The notes: a model not told the origin generated them from the sequence alone. 64,000 bases of DNA from Leucobacter sp. cx-42 (GCF_014529985.1 NZ_JACVMU010000011.1:37103-101102), one strand, 5' to 3'; shown: positions 25,837-34,948, counted from the stretch's first letter. Translations and numbers: made by a program.

Positions 25837-27180
25837 ATGAATGAGTCTCCAGTGCACGCAGGCGTCCACATGGCTAACGGTTTCGATCCTGCGAGCGGAG
25901 TTGAACTCGACCCGGCAGCCGCCGCGCTGCTCGAGCGCCGCGACCGGGTCCTTGGCCCGTCATATCGACTCTTCTACCGCGAACCCGTCGCGATCGACAG
26001 CGCCGAGGGCGTCTGGCTGCGCGGAACCGACGGCCGCACCTACCTCGACGCCTACAACAACGTCCCCGCGATCGGCCACAGCCACCCGGCCGTCACCGCG
26101 GCCGTCACCGCGCAGCTGTCGAAGCTCAACACCCATACCCGCTACCTCACTGAGCCGATCATTGACTACTCCGAGCGTCTGCTCGCGAAGTTCCCAGCCG
26201 AACTCGACCGCGTCACCTTCGCCTGCACCGGCAGTGAGGCGATCGACCTCGCCGTCCGCACCGCGCGCGCGGCCACGGGCAAGCAGGGCATCATCATCAC
26301 CGAGCACGCCTATCACGGCACGACCGTTGCGGCGGCCGGCCTCTCCCCCTCGCTCGGCCCGAACAATCCGCTCGGCGAACACGTGGTCACGATCCCGTCG
26401 ATCGATACGGCGCGCACCCCGGCTGCGGAGGTCGGGCCGCGGTTGCTGGCATCGGTGGAGTCGGCGATCCGCGCACTGAATGAGGGCGGATCGGGCGTCG
26501 CCGCGATCATCCTCGATTCGATCTTCTCGAGTGACGGGGTGCAGACGGATCCCGCTGGCTTCCTCGCGCCGGTCGTCGAGGCTGTGCACAACGCTGGCGG
26601 CCTCTACATCGCCGACGAAGTGCAGCCCGGCTTCGGCCGCACGGGCGAATGGTGGGGCTTCCAGCGGCACGGGATCACCCCCGACCTCGTCGTGCTCGGC
26701 AAGCCGATGGGGAATGGCATCCCGATTTCGGCGGTCGTTGGCACCTCGGCAGCGCAGGAAAAGTTCGGCTCGCTCGTGCGGTACTTCAACACGTTCGGCG
26801 GCAACCCTGTGAGCATCGCTGCAGCGACAGCCGTGCTCGACGTCATCGAACAGGACGATCTCGTGACCCACTCGGCAACCGTCGGTGCACAGTTGCTCAC
26901 AGGGCTGCGTGAGATTGGCGCATCGCATGAGCGAGTGATCGACGTGCGCGGGGCTGGCCTCTTCCTCGCCATGGAGTTTGGCGCCGCAGATTCCGCGCGC
27001 ACCCCAGACGCGGATCTCGCAGCTCGCGTCGTCAACGGCATGCGGGAGGAGGGCATCCTCATCAGCGCTTCCGGACCCGCCGCGAACGCGCTCAAGATCC
27101 GCCCGCCGCTCCCGTTCACTGCCGCGAACGCGGATCAGCTACTTGAGACGCTTGAGCGCGTGATTGGGCGGTCCGTGTAG
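25837..27180 (+). CDS. Class III aminotransferase-like phospho-lyase (AGXT2L type)
   Basis: 447 residues. It opens with SYRLFYREPVAIDSAEGVWL and YLDAYNNVPAIGHSHP, which fit the ethanolamine-phosphate / 5-phosphohydroxylysine phospho-lyase subgroup better than ordinary transaminases. The PLP aspartate is in IADEVQPGFGRTG and the PLP lysine in VVLGKPMGNGIPISAVV; GKPMGNG is also subgroup-like. The predicted reaction removes phosphate and ammonia from an amino-alcohol phosphate to give an aldehyde. The start ATG 25837 has GAGGGAG ten bases upstream. It is divergent from gntR and linked to the kinase by a shared operator. Confidence 0.85.
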   Translation: MNESPVHAGVHMANGFDPASGVELDPAAAALLERRDRVLGPSYRLFYREPVAIDSAEGVWLRGTDGRTYLDAYNNVPAIGHSHPAVTAAVTAQLSKLNTHTRYLTEPIIDYSERLLAKFPAELDRVTFACTGSEAIDLAVRTARAATGKQGIIITEHAYHGTTVAAAGLSPSLGPNNPLGEHVVTIPSIDTARTPAAEVGPRLLASVESAIRALNEGGSGVAAIILDSIFSSDGVQTDPAGFLAPVVEAVHNAGGLYIADEVQPGFGRTGEWWGFQRHGITPDLVVLGKPMGNGIPISAVVGTSAAQEKFGSLVRYFNTFGGNPVSIAAATAVLDVIEQDDLVTHSATVGAQLLTGLREIGASHERVIDVRGAGLFLAMEFGAADSARTPDADLAARVVNGMREEGILISASGPAANALKIRPPLPFTAANADQLLETLERVIGRSV

Positions 27181-27228
27181 CTTCTCCACTGAAATTGGGG
27201 GGGCACTCTTCGTCACAGTCCGAACAGT

Positions 27229-27258
27229 CTGCACAGATACACTTCCCCAGCTGTGCAG
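27229..27258. promoter_or_regulatory. Inverted-repeat operator before the HTH gene
   Basis: CTGCACAG and CTGTGCAG form 8-bp inverted arms separated by 14 bases, ending 19 bp before ATG 27278. This is a plausible autoregulatory site for the encoded HTH protein. Confidence 0.5.
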
Positions 27259-27277
27259 ATGCACGTACCCTGGGAGC

Positions 27278-27643
27278 ATGACCACCCAGCAGCTCACCAT
27301 CAACCCTGAAGAAGTTCACGCACTCAACCAGGCACCCGCATCGCAGCCAGCTTGGCTAGATGAGGTCATCGCTTACGTCCAGCGCGCAGCGGCAGAAGGA
27401 GAGCAGGTCACGCTCACCGCTAGGCCCCGCCTGCTCACCCCCGCTCAAGTAGCGGAGCGAACGGGCATGTCCCGCTCTACGATCTCTCGAAAGATCGCCG
27501 CCGGTGACATTCGCGCGATTAAAGTCGGCAACCGAAATCGAATTCCTTATGACGAGTACCTTCAATTCTGGAAGATGACGATGGTCGACATCGTCGATCT
27601 CACCGCGCAAGACATCCAAGCCGACTTGTTCGGCGATGACTAA
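27278..27643 (+). CDS. Excisionase-type HTH DNA-binding protein
   Basis: 121 residues. The middle (LLTPAQVAERTGMSRSTISRKIAAGDIRAIKVGNRNRIPYDEYLQF) is the MerR-like excisionase/antitoxin HTH. The N-terminus has an RHH-free helical segment, and the tail is acidic. Such proteins often act as antitoxins in front of a PIN-domain toxin, but no toxin follows here; the next gene is a lipoprotein 18 bp on. It may be an orphan antitoxin or regulator. The upstream inverted repeat supports self-regulation. Confidence 0.8.
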   Translation: MTTQQLTINPEEVHALNQAPASQPAWLDEVIAYVQRAAAEGEQVTLTARPRLLTPAQVAERTGMSRSTISRKIAAGDIRAIKVGNRNRIPYDEYLQFWKMTMVDIVDLTAQDIQADLFGDD

Positions 27644-27662
27644 CGAAACACGGAGCAACTCA

Positions 27663-28468
27663 TGCAGCACAGCTCGAAACACGTTATCCGCATTCGCCCA
27701 GTCCTCGCGGCTGGCAGCCTGCTCGCTGCTGCCCTGCTCATGACGGGCTGCGCAAGCGACGGCGGATCCAGAGCAGCCGATCCCGGCGCCAGCGCCGAGG
27801 TCTCGTCTGAGTCCCAGACCCTCGAGTTCGCCGGCCAGAACCTCACCATCGACGCCGGAACCTCCGACATCATCCTCACCTCCGGCGGTGCAGCCGGTGC
27901 CATCGCGGTCGAGACCAAGGTTGCGGGCGAAAGCAACGGATCCGCGCCCGAAGTCAGCACGTCACTCGACGGCGACGTGCTGAGCCTCGCGGTCGATTGC
28001 ACCGGGTTCTCGCTCGGCTGCAAGGGTAGCTTTACTGTCACCGTCCCCGAAGACGTCGCGGTCGTCGCCCAGAACAAGAACAGCGACATCACGGTGATCA
28101 ATTTCGCGGCCGACCTGACGGTGAGCGCAGTCAACGGCGAAGCGTCCCTCTCACAGGTGCGCGGATCGACCCTCACCCTGACCGGCAAAGACATGGAAGT
28201 GGAGGCCATCGGTCTCGCCGCTCAGACCGTGACCGCCGACACCCGAAACGGTGACATCGACCTCACCTTCGCCGAGGCGCCCGCGAACGTGACCGTGACC
28301 GGCCACGACGGCGACGTGCGCATCGCGCTTCCGGGCGGCGACTACCGCGTGAACACCACCGCGAAGAAGGGCGATGCCGAGGTCACCGTCCCGCAGGCAG
28401 ACTCGAGCCCTCACGTCATCTCGGTGACTACTCGCAACGGTGATGTTGAGGTTGTTCCGGCGGCGTAA
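27663..28468 (+). CDS. DUF4097-type beta-helix lipoprotein
   Basis: About 268 residues. An N-terminal signal with lipobox LMTGC (Cys about 31) marks a lipoprotein of the outer membrane face. The rest is repeated short beta strands (TVSAVNGEASLSQVRG, TADTRNGDIDLTF, TTRNGDVEVVPA), the DUF4097/DUF4098 parallel beta-helix pattern often regulated by envelope-stress systems. Two cysteines in DCTGFSLGCKG may form a disulfide. It ends at a hairpin shared with the convergent gene. The role is unknown. Confidence 0.82.
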
Positions 28469-28499
28469 GGCGCCGGCCGCGCTGAGCCGCGAGTATGCG

Positions 28500-28539
28500 A
28501 AAGCGGCGAGTGCCTGCGTGTGCAGATGCCCGCCGCTTT
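28500..28539. terminator. Bidirectional terminator
   Basis: AAAGCGGCG (28500) pairs with CGCCGCTTT (28531) around a 22-base loop, between the convergent genes ending at 28468 and 28554. Confidence 0.7.
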
Positions 28540-28553
28540 GTGCATTCGCTGGT

Positions 28554-30257
28554 CTACTTCGTCAGCGCCGCCGCTTCAGCCGCGTCGAGTTCAAGCCGCG
28601 AAGCAGTCTGCCCGCCTTCCAACGGCCCGGCGGAAAGCGCTGCCGCAAGAAGGTCAATTTGCTCCTCATTCGCGTCCGCCGGGAACATCCACGAGAGGTC
28701 ATTCTCCTCGGTCGTGATGCTGAGCGTCGGGCGAGAGGTTTTCTGACCCAGTCCACGCGGACGAACATATCGAACGTCATTCAGAGAGAAGCTCCCCTCA
28801 AGTTCTCCTTCGCGAAGGAACGTTCGAGGAGATGCTTTGAGCACACGGTCACTCGTTACAGCAACAAGGGTGCTCGATGCCACCTTGTCGAGTACTGCCG
28901 CAGCCTTGCCCGGCAACAGCGCATCCCAGGAAGCGTCGACTCGCTTCTCAAGCACTCCCGGGATGAGAGACTTTCCAGCCGATTCGTACGGGAACGCGAT
29001 GCACTGCAGCGTCTCGTCATCTTCAATGAACCAGCGCAGCACCTTGAGGTACGGCTCAAGCGCCAGTTCCTCGGGGCCACAAACTGTTTCAGGGGCCTCA
29101 AGGTTTTGAGCGGCTGGAAGTAACATGTTTGCGAGCGGCTCGATAGCTTCAAGCAGCTGAGCACATGTCAACTGCGTAGCTTTGGAGTCCTTGCGCTTCT
29201 TGAACAGTGGCATCGTAAGCCGGCCCGGGAGCTCCGCAATTACCCGCAGCTCGCGAACGAGTGACTTTACAAGCAGGGTCACTTCATCCCGCGAAGCCTG
29301 GATCTCGACAGGCACGTCTCTCGTAAGAAGCTCAAACAGCTGCGTTTCGTTCTTGTCTTCTGCACCTTTAATCCGCGCGCGCATTGCCTTCACAGACTGA
29401 TACTCGGCATAGGCCTTCAAAGAGGTAAGTAACGCGTGAGCGTCAAAGACCATAGCTTCAGCGTTGGTCTCAAGGTACTGTCGGCGCTCACGCACCGCGA
29501 GCGCTCCGAGCTCTTCGACGTGCCCTTTCACGTTGCGCTGGTAAAGGTTCATCTGCTTTCGCAGATCCTTATCGCTCGATTCGATCGATCCCCAGAGAGT
29601 ATCCGGAACCGCTTCAAGCTCACGCACGCTGGCGGTATTTTTTGCAATCATCCCGGTTACAGCTTCAAGCTCGGCCCATTGCTCATTCCGGATCGCTTTC
29701 ATGGCCTGCCTAGTGACGGCAATGTTGGTTTTAACGAGACCGGAAATCTCACCAAGCTGCATTTGCATCGCGAGCATCGCGACTGCCGGGCCGATTGCTG
29801 CGACAGCTGCAGCGGTAGACAAACCCGCCGGCACGAATCGTGCCTGAGCAATAATCTGACCGTCTTTGAAGATCGCGCCTATCTTTGCGCCGTCCTTCAC
29901 CGCCATTTGAGCGCCATTATTCAGGAGCGCCATTGTCTCGCTGCTTGCCCGGAACAGCCCTTGTGCCGCTACCGAGGTTTCTGCAACATTTCCAACAACA
30001 GTTCCAATGTTTCCAATGGAACCCAGTGCGGTGTTCAACTCAGTTCTGTCAAACGAAGGAATCAGGGCCATGTCGAGAAGCTCCATACCGACTGGCACTT
30101 CGCCGAACACAACGGCAATTCCAGGGCTGACCTCAACTAGCGTCGTCGAAACCGTCTCCAGGAGAGAAGCATCGTCGCTCACGACAATCTCGCCGTTGCC
30201 CTGCGTTGCAGATTCGTCCTCATTAACGCCATGCGGATCCACAGGAATCTCCTCCAT
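28554..30257 (-). CDS. Unknown 567-residue protein of the accessory region
   Basis: 567 residues; no family recognised. Visible parts: an acidic N-terminus; a region about 65-180 rich in small residues with a hydrophobic stretch (LSTAAAVAAIGPAVAMLAMQMQLG) that could insert in a membrane or pack as helices; a long helical middle (about 190-330, KDLRKQMNLYQRNVKGHVEEL); and a C-terminal beta-rich domain (STLVAVTSDRVLKASPRTF, then VRYVRPRG) like bacterial PH domains. G+C content and GATCCGC density are lower than in neighbours, suggesting transfer. It neighbours the AbiE pair. A role in defence is possible but unproven. Confidence 0.6.
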   Translation of the reverse strand: MEEIPVDPHGVNEDESATQGNGEIVVSDDASLLETVSTTLVEVSPGIAVVFGEVPVGMELLDMALIPSFDRTELNTALGSIGNIGTVVGNVAETSVAAQGLFRASSETMALLNNGAQMAVKDGAKIGAIFKDGQIIAQARFVPAGLSTAAAVAAIGPAVAMLAMQMQLGEISGLVKTNIAVTRQAMKAIRNEQWAELEAVTGMIAKNTASVRELEAVPDTLWGSIESSDKDLRKQMNLYQRNVKGHVEELGALAVRERRQYLETNAEAMVFDAHALLTSLKAYAEYQSVKAMRARIKGAEDKNETQLFELLTRDVPVEIQASRDEVTLLVKSLVRELRVIAELPGRLTMPLFKKRKDSKATQLTCAQLLEAIEPLANMLLPAAQNLEAPETVCGPEELALEPYLKVLRWFIEDDETLQCIAFPYESAGKSLIPGVLEKRVDASWDALLPGKAAAVLDKVASSTLVAVTSDRVLKASPRTFLREGELEGSFSLNDVRYVRPRGLGQKTSRPTLSITTEENDLSWMFPADANEEQIDLLAAALSAGPLEGGQTASRLELDAAEAAALTK

Positions 30258-30387
30258 GCTTGGTTAGCCCCTTCCCGGTGGCTGACTCGCTATAGCCCCG
30301 TTCTCAGCACAAGTATGACAGGCACGTGCGACTTTCTTAGGCCAACCGAAACCGCCCTCGTCCCTTCGCCTCGCGCGACTCAGCTTC

Positions 30388-31299
30388 TCAAGGTGAGAAC
30401 CAACGAAGTTGCGCCGGATCCCACTCGCCCTTCGCACCACCGCGAGCTATCGGATCGATGAAACTAGCGACACCAGACAGCACTTCCGCAAACTGTTCAG
30501 GCAAGTCAGCCTCGCGCCCGATGCGGCGACGCCAGGCCTTCCATTTCGGTTGAGCGCGACGGGGCATGCCTTCCAACGTTGGCAGCAAAGCACTCACCTT
30601 CGTTCCGCGATGCTCTGCCACCACGATGACAGCTGCCCGAATCTGCTCAGCAGAAAATGCGTGGCTTCGCATGAGCAAATACACATCCGCGAAGTCTCGC
30701 CACCTCGTATTACCCGCGCCTCGGTGCATTGCGGTGACAACCTTTTCCGCGATAACCATTACCAGCGGATAACCTTTAAGTCTCACCGCAGGCAAGCCCA
30801 GATCGATGAGCCGAGGGAGGTCGATGTCCCGCGGCGCGGGCCAAATCGGATCCCCAAAGCTCACATCAATGCCGATTGTCAGGCGCGATTTCCCCACAAA
30901 GCCAACCATTTTCACGCGCACGCCAGAGTAGTCTTCTGCGTCCCCGTCACGAATCGTGACCGCGGCGAGAGAAGCCGAGTCGAAACGTACACCGTCCTCC
31001 ACCGTCAGATCTGCAATAGCTCTCACCCGCTCAAGGACTGCGCGCTCATCATTCGACACCCCGCTCGCCCTGACGTCTATGTCTTTAGTAGGACGACGGG
31101 CGGCGAAGGCGGCCAACAAAACTCCGCCCTTCAGCACGAAGTCATCCCGATACTCAGACAAAGCAAGACGTGCCAGAAACGCTTCAAGCACATAGAGCGT
31201 CTGCAGTTCCTGCACGTCGGCGTTCTGAGCACGCGCCAGTGCTCGAATAGCTAATGTGGCCCGGTCAGAATCGTATTCTGTCTGTGGATCAGAAGTCAC
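30388..31299 (-). CDS. abiEii: AbiEii-type nucleotidyltransferase toxin
   Basis: 303 residues. The nucleotidyltransferase-fold motifs are present: FVLKGGVLLAAF (KGG at 57-59), RRPTKDIDVRA (DID at 73-75) and IGIDVSFGD. A lysine in VIAEKVVTAMHRG completes the fold. AbiEii toxins are type IV TA components that stop growth, with related enzymes modifying tRNA ends, and abort phage infection. Its ATG overlaps the stop of abiEi by four bases, as usual for the pair. Confidence 0.9.
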   Translation of the reverse strand: MTSDPQTEYDSDRATLAIRALARAQNADVQELQTLYVLEAFLARLALSEYRDDFVLKGGVLLAAFAARRPTKDIDVRASGVSNDERAVLERVRAIADLTVEDGVRFDSASLAAVTIRDGDAEDYSGVRVKMVGFVGKSRLTIGIDVSFGDPIWPAPRDIDLPRLIDLGLPAVRLKGYPLVMVIAEKVVTAMHRGAGNTRWRDFADVYLLMRSHAFSAEQIRAAVIVVAEHRGTKVSALLPTLEGMPRRAQPKWKAWRRRIGREADLPEQFAEVLSGVASFIDPIARGGAKGEWDPAQLRWFSP

Positions 31300-31865
31300 A
31301 ACAGGATCTCCAAAGCGGCTAGGAGCGCCGGCTTCGCGAGTGGAAAATCACCTGCCATGGTGAGCAGCTCCCAGGGGCTGCTTTCTGATCGAGCGAGCCA
31401 TCTCTTGAGTGCCTGAATCGCCAGGTCATCGCCCCACACGTGACGGAGCCGGAACAGGTCAATGAGGGTTCGTTCCGGCGAGTATATTCCGATGCTTCGA
31501 GCGCCCGGCAGTTCATGCTGAGACTGACCGATACTGAAGGTTTTGCCGTCGAAAACATGCCATTCGATCGGTGCAGTTTCCGTCACTACCGGCTTTGCCC
31601 CGCGTGGAATCGCAAGGTGAGTACGGCCAGGAATTTCATCAGTGAGGTCATGAATCGAAGCAGCGCTGAGTAGGCACAGCGTCGCTTCGGGCCGCCTCGC
31701 TGCGGCCGCGATCCAGGCCGCCGTCGTGTCATCCGCGAACCCCGCCTGCATGAACTGGCCGGGAGCAATGCGCTCGTACTCACCCGTTGCAAGCCGGCGC
31801 TCGAGCTGGCGTCGTGAAAGACCTAACCGTTCAAGGTCCCTCGAAGCAATGAGTTCCGGCAGCAA
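31296..31865 (-). CDS. abiEi: AbiEi-type antitoxin
   Basis: 189 residues with an N-terminal winged helix (SRDLERLGLSRRQLERRLATGEYERIAPG) and a C-terminal antitoxin domain (ATLCLLSAASIHDLTDEIPGRTHLAI, YSPERTLIDLFRLRHVWGDD). AbiEi antagonises AbiEii without stable binding and represses the operon. A strong inverted repeat (31893-31921) lies 27 bp before its start, consistent with autorepression. The start is ATG 31865. Confidence 0.9.
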   Translation of the reverse strand: MLPELIASRDLERLGLSRRQLERRLATGEYERIAPGQFMQAGFADDTTAAWIAAAARRPEATLCLLSAASIHDLTDEIPGRTHLAIPRGAKPVVTETAPIEWHVFDGKTFSIGQSQHELPGARSIGIYSPERTLIDLFRLRHVWGDDLAIQALKRWLARSESSPWELLTMAGDFPLAKPALLAALEILL

Positions 31866-31892
31866 GACGGTTCCTAACTGAGTGAAAAAATT

Positions 31893-31921
31893 TAGCTACA
31901 CCTCAACGGTACCTGTAGCTA
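31893..31921. promoter_or_regulatory. AbiEi operator
   Basis: TAGCTACA at 31893 and TGTAGCTA at 31914 are 8-bp inverted arms 13 bases apart in an AT-rich stretch (AAAAAATT on one side, ATTTTTTT on the other). AbiEi is known to bind inverted repeats before its own operon. Confidence 0.65.
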
Positions 31922-31965
31922 TTTTTTTACACAACGGGCCTGCCAGCCAAATGGAAAGCCAAGCG

Positions 31966-32547
31966 CTACCCCCGCGCCCACTCCGCATCATCGCCGAGTG
32001 AGATCTCACTCGCCATGTCATCGAGGAACCGCGTCACAACCTGACGCTCCTCCGAAGTCAGCCGCGCCGCAGCGAAAAAGCGTCGCGCGTGCTGGCGCCC
32101 GACCGACTGCATCGCGGCTTCGCGCGTCTCGGGCGTAATAGAAATCGTCAAAGCTCGACGATCAGACGGGTGCGGAGCACGCGTAATATGCCCCGCCCGC
32201 TCAAGCCGGTCGAGCAGCTTCGTCGTCGACGCGCTCGAAATGTTCAGGTGCGCCGCGATGCCACTCGGTGTCGCAAGCTCACCCTGGTTGCCAGCAACAA
32301 TGAGGTAGTGCAGCGCCTGCATATCGGTGCGGCCGAGCTGCATGTACTTCATCGAGGCCTCAGAGACCTGCTGTTCAGCGTCGCGCAGACGCCCGAGTGC
32401 CCCCATGAGCTCACTGATTTCAGCGATTTCAGCGGGCTGGAGCGCCGAGCGATCAATGAGCTCAGAGCGCGGATCACTCTTGTCCAAGTGATACAGGCTC
32501 GCCGGAGCCGCTTCACGGGGCTTCTCGGCTGCGGTCATGCTTCTCAT
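31966..32547 (-). CDS. MarR-family regulator
   Basis: 193 residues. The winged helix of MarR is visible at about 85-150: LATPSGIAAHLNISSASTTKLLDRLERAGHITRAPHPSDRRALTISIT, including the DRR wing. It is divergent from an MMPL transporter, with palindromic sequence between them, so it most likely represses that transporter. Two starts, 32547 and 32538 (MTAAEK), are possible. MarR proteins often sense phenolic or drug-like compounds; the ligand here is unknown. Confidence 0.93.
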   Translation of the reverse strand: MRSMTAAEKPREAAPASLYHLDKSDPRSELIDRSALQPAEIAEISELMGALGRLRDAEQQVSEASMKYMQLGRTDMQALHYLIVAGNQGELATPSGIAAHLNISSASTTKLLDRLERAGHITRAPHPSDRRALTISITPETREAAMQSVGRQHARRFFAAARLTSEERQVVTRFLDDMASEISLGDDAEWARG

Positions 32548-32573
32548 TCTACTTCGGACAGGTAACTAACTTT

Positions 32574-32602
32574 GCATATTGCTAGCTTGGCTAATAATAT
32601 GC
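32574..32602. promoter_or_regulatory. Putative MarR operator
   Basis: GCATATT and AATATGC form inverted 7-bp arms 15 bases apart around a GCTAGC palindrome, between the marR start and the MMPL gene. Confidence 0.55.
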
Positions 32603-32728
32603 TTAGGTTAATACAGGTTGGTGTTTCACACTAGAGACACTGCAGGCACACCAGATGCGCGCAACCCACCAGCGGCCAACGCACGAGCGGCGCCAAACCA
32701 TCCACCCGATCTCTGAATGGAAGCTCTC

Positions 32729-34927
32729 ATGACTCGCACACCAAAATGGCTACGCGTGTTCTTGCCGGCGGTGTTGATCATCGTCTGGTTCGCCGCGGCT
32801 GGCGTCGGCGGCCCGTACTTCGGCAAAGTCAGTGAAGTCTCGTCGAACGACCAGACCACCTTCCTGCCAGAGTCGGCCGACGCGACCCAGGTGCAGAAGC
32901 TGCTCGGTGAGTTCACCGACTCCGACGCGATTCCCGCAATCGCTGTCGTCGTAGGTGATCAGAAATTGACCACTGCCCAGGTTGAGCAGATCAGCGCTGC
33001 CGTGGCGGATCTCACCTCACTCCCCGGAATCGGTGACAAAGTATCGCCAGCACTGCCGTCCGAAGACGGCATGGCCATCCAGGCATTCGTCCCAATCCAG
33101 TCAGACGCTGAGCTCAGTGACACGGTCGCTGCGGCGAGCGCAGAGCTCAAGGCGAACGTCCCCGACGGCACCACCGTCTACATCACCGGCCCCGCTGGCC
33201 TGAGCGCGGATCTCTCCGCCGCCTTCGCTGGCATCGATGGTCTCCTCCTCGGCGTCGCACTCGGTGCGGTGTTCATCATCCTCATCCTGGTGTACCGATC
33301 CTTCCTCCTCCCGATCGCTGTCCTCTCGACGAGCCTCTTCGCGCTCTGCGCAGCGTTGCTCACCGTCTGGTGGCTCGCGAAGTGGGAGATCCTCATGCTC
33401 AGCGGCCAGACCCAGGGCATCCTCTTCATCCTCGTCATCGGTGCGGCCACTGACTACTCTCTGTTGCTCGTCGCCCGCTATCGCGAGGAGCTGCGCATCA
33501 ATGAAGACAAGTGGACCGCGACGCTCAAGGCCGTCAAGGGATCGGTCGAGCCGATCCTCGCATCCGGCGGAACCGTCATCGCCGGCCTCCTCACCCTGCT
33601 CCTCAGCGATCTAAAGTCGAACAGCGGCCTCGGCCCCGTCGCCGCAATCGGCATCGTCTTCGCGATGCTCTCGGCGCTCACGCTCCTCCCCGCGCTCCTC
33701 TTCTCGTTCGGTCGCGCGGTCTTCTGGCCGCGTCGCCCGCGTTTCGAGCCCGAGGTGGTTGCCGCCGAGAACGGCATGCCTGCGAAGAGCGTCTGGACCA
33801 AGGTCGCCCGCTTCGTGCAGAAGCGCCCCCGCACGATCTGGATCGCCACGACCGTCGTCCTTCTCATCGGCTGCCTCGGAATCACGCAACTCAAGGCAGA
33901 TGGCGTCCCCGCTTCTGACCTCGTGATTGGCACCTCGGAGGCTCGCGACGGCCAGGTCGCACTCGGCAAGCATTTCCCCGGCGGATCAGGCAGCCCCGTC
34001 CAGGTCCTCACCGACGAGTCCGAACTCGACACCGTCGCTGACGTCCTGCTCAGCAACAACGGGATCGCGGGCGTGAGCGTGACCTCGGCAGATTCGCCGA
34101 CCGGATCCGCCCCCATTACTGCCGATGGCATCACCGCGTACGGACCTCCCGGTACGCCCGCGCCCGCCCCGACCGTGGTCGACGGCCAGGTGCTCGTGCA
34201 GGGCACGCTCACCGCGGCGGCCGACTCTGACGAGGCAGCTGACACCGTGCGCGAGCTGCGCGCAGAGTTCGCGGACGTCTCCCCCAGCACCCTCGTCGGC
34301 GGCGTCACCGCGACCGCGATCGACACGAACGACGCATCGATTCACGACCGCACGCTGATCATCCCGATCATCTTGCTCGTGATCCTGCTGATCCTCATGC
34401 TGTTGCTGCGCTCGATCCTTGCGCCCGTGCTCCTCATCATCACAACCGTCATCTCGTTCGGTACCGCGATGGGTGTTTCGGCGCTCGTGTTCAATGGCAT
34501 CTTCGATTTCCCTGGCGCGGATCCGGCCGTACCGCTCTTCGGCTTCGTCTTCCTCGTTGCCCTCGGAATCGACTACAACATCTTCCTCATGACCCGCGTG
34601 CGCGAGGAATCGATCAAGCACGGCACCCGTGAAGGCGTGCTGCGCGGACTCACCATCACCGGCGGAGTCATCACCTCAGCCGGCATCGTGCTCGCGGCAA
34701 CGTTCGCGGCGCTCTCGGTGATCCCGATTCTGTTCCTGCTGCAGCTCGCATTCATCGTCGCCTTCGGCGTTCTGCTCGACACCTTCGTGGTGCGCACGCT
34801 GCTGGTGCCCGCGCTGACGTACGACATCGGCCAGAAGGTCTGGTGGCCTTCGAAGCTGGGGCGCGGATCGGAGAAGCCTCTCGGGGCTGAGGTCGAGGCT
34901 CCTGCTCCGGCTCCTGTGGAGCTCTAA
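32729..34927 (+). CDS. MMPL-family RND transporter
   Basis: About 732 residues. Two halves each have one membrane span, a large extracellular loop, and a five-span bundle. Typical segments are FFAAGVGGPYFGKVSEVSSNDQTTFLPE-like, GAATDYSLLLVARYREEL (with the proton-relay aspartate and tyrosine) and LGIDYNIFLMTRVREES. MMPL proteins export lipids, siderophores or drugs. ATG 32729 is preferred over 32717 because GGAAG sits five bases before it. It is divergent from marR and ends in a strong hairpin. Confidence 0.92.
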   Translation: MTRTPKWLRVFLPAVLIIVWFAAAGVGGPYFGKVSEVSSNDQTTFLPESADATQVQKLLGEFTDSDAIPAIAVVVGDQKLTTAQVEQISAAVADLTSLPGIGDKVSPALPSEDGMAIQAFVPIQSDAELSDTVAAASAELKANVPDGTTVYITGPAGLSADLSAAFAGIDGLLLGVALGAVFIILILVYRSFLLPIAVLSTSLFALCAALLTVWWLAKWEILMLSGQTQGILFILVIGAATDYSLLLVARYREELRINEDKWTATLKAVKGSVEPILASGGTVIAGLLTLLLSDLKSNSGLGPVAAIGIVFAMLSALTLLPALLFSFGRAVFWPRRPRFEPEVVAAENGMPAKSVWTKVARFVQKRPRTIWIATTVVLLIGCLGITQLKADGVPASDLVIGTSEARDGQVALGKHFPGGSGSPVQVLTDESELDTVADVLLSNNGIAGVSVTSADSPTGSAPITADGITAYGPPGTPAPAPTVVDGQVLVQGTLTAAADSDEAADTVRELRAEFADVSPSTLVGGVTATAIDTNDASIHDRTLIIPIILLVILLILMLLLRSILAPVLLIITTVISFGTAMGVSALVFNGIFDFPGADPAVPLFGFVFLVALGIDYNIFLMTRVREESIKHGTREGVLRGLTITGGVITSAGIVLAATFAALSVIPILFLLQLAFIVAFGVLLDTFVVRTLLVPALTYDIGQKVWWPSKLGRGSEKPLGAEVEAPAPAPVEL

Positions 34928-34948
34928 ACAGCTCAGCGCCTTAAAGCT

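Noticed and set aside
28554..30257. Assigning the 567-residue protein to a named defence family
   Set aside because: No diagnostic motif was seen; naming it would go beyond the sequence.
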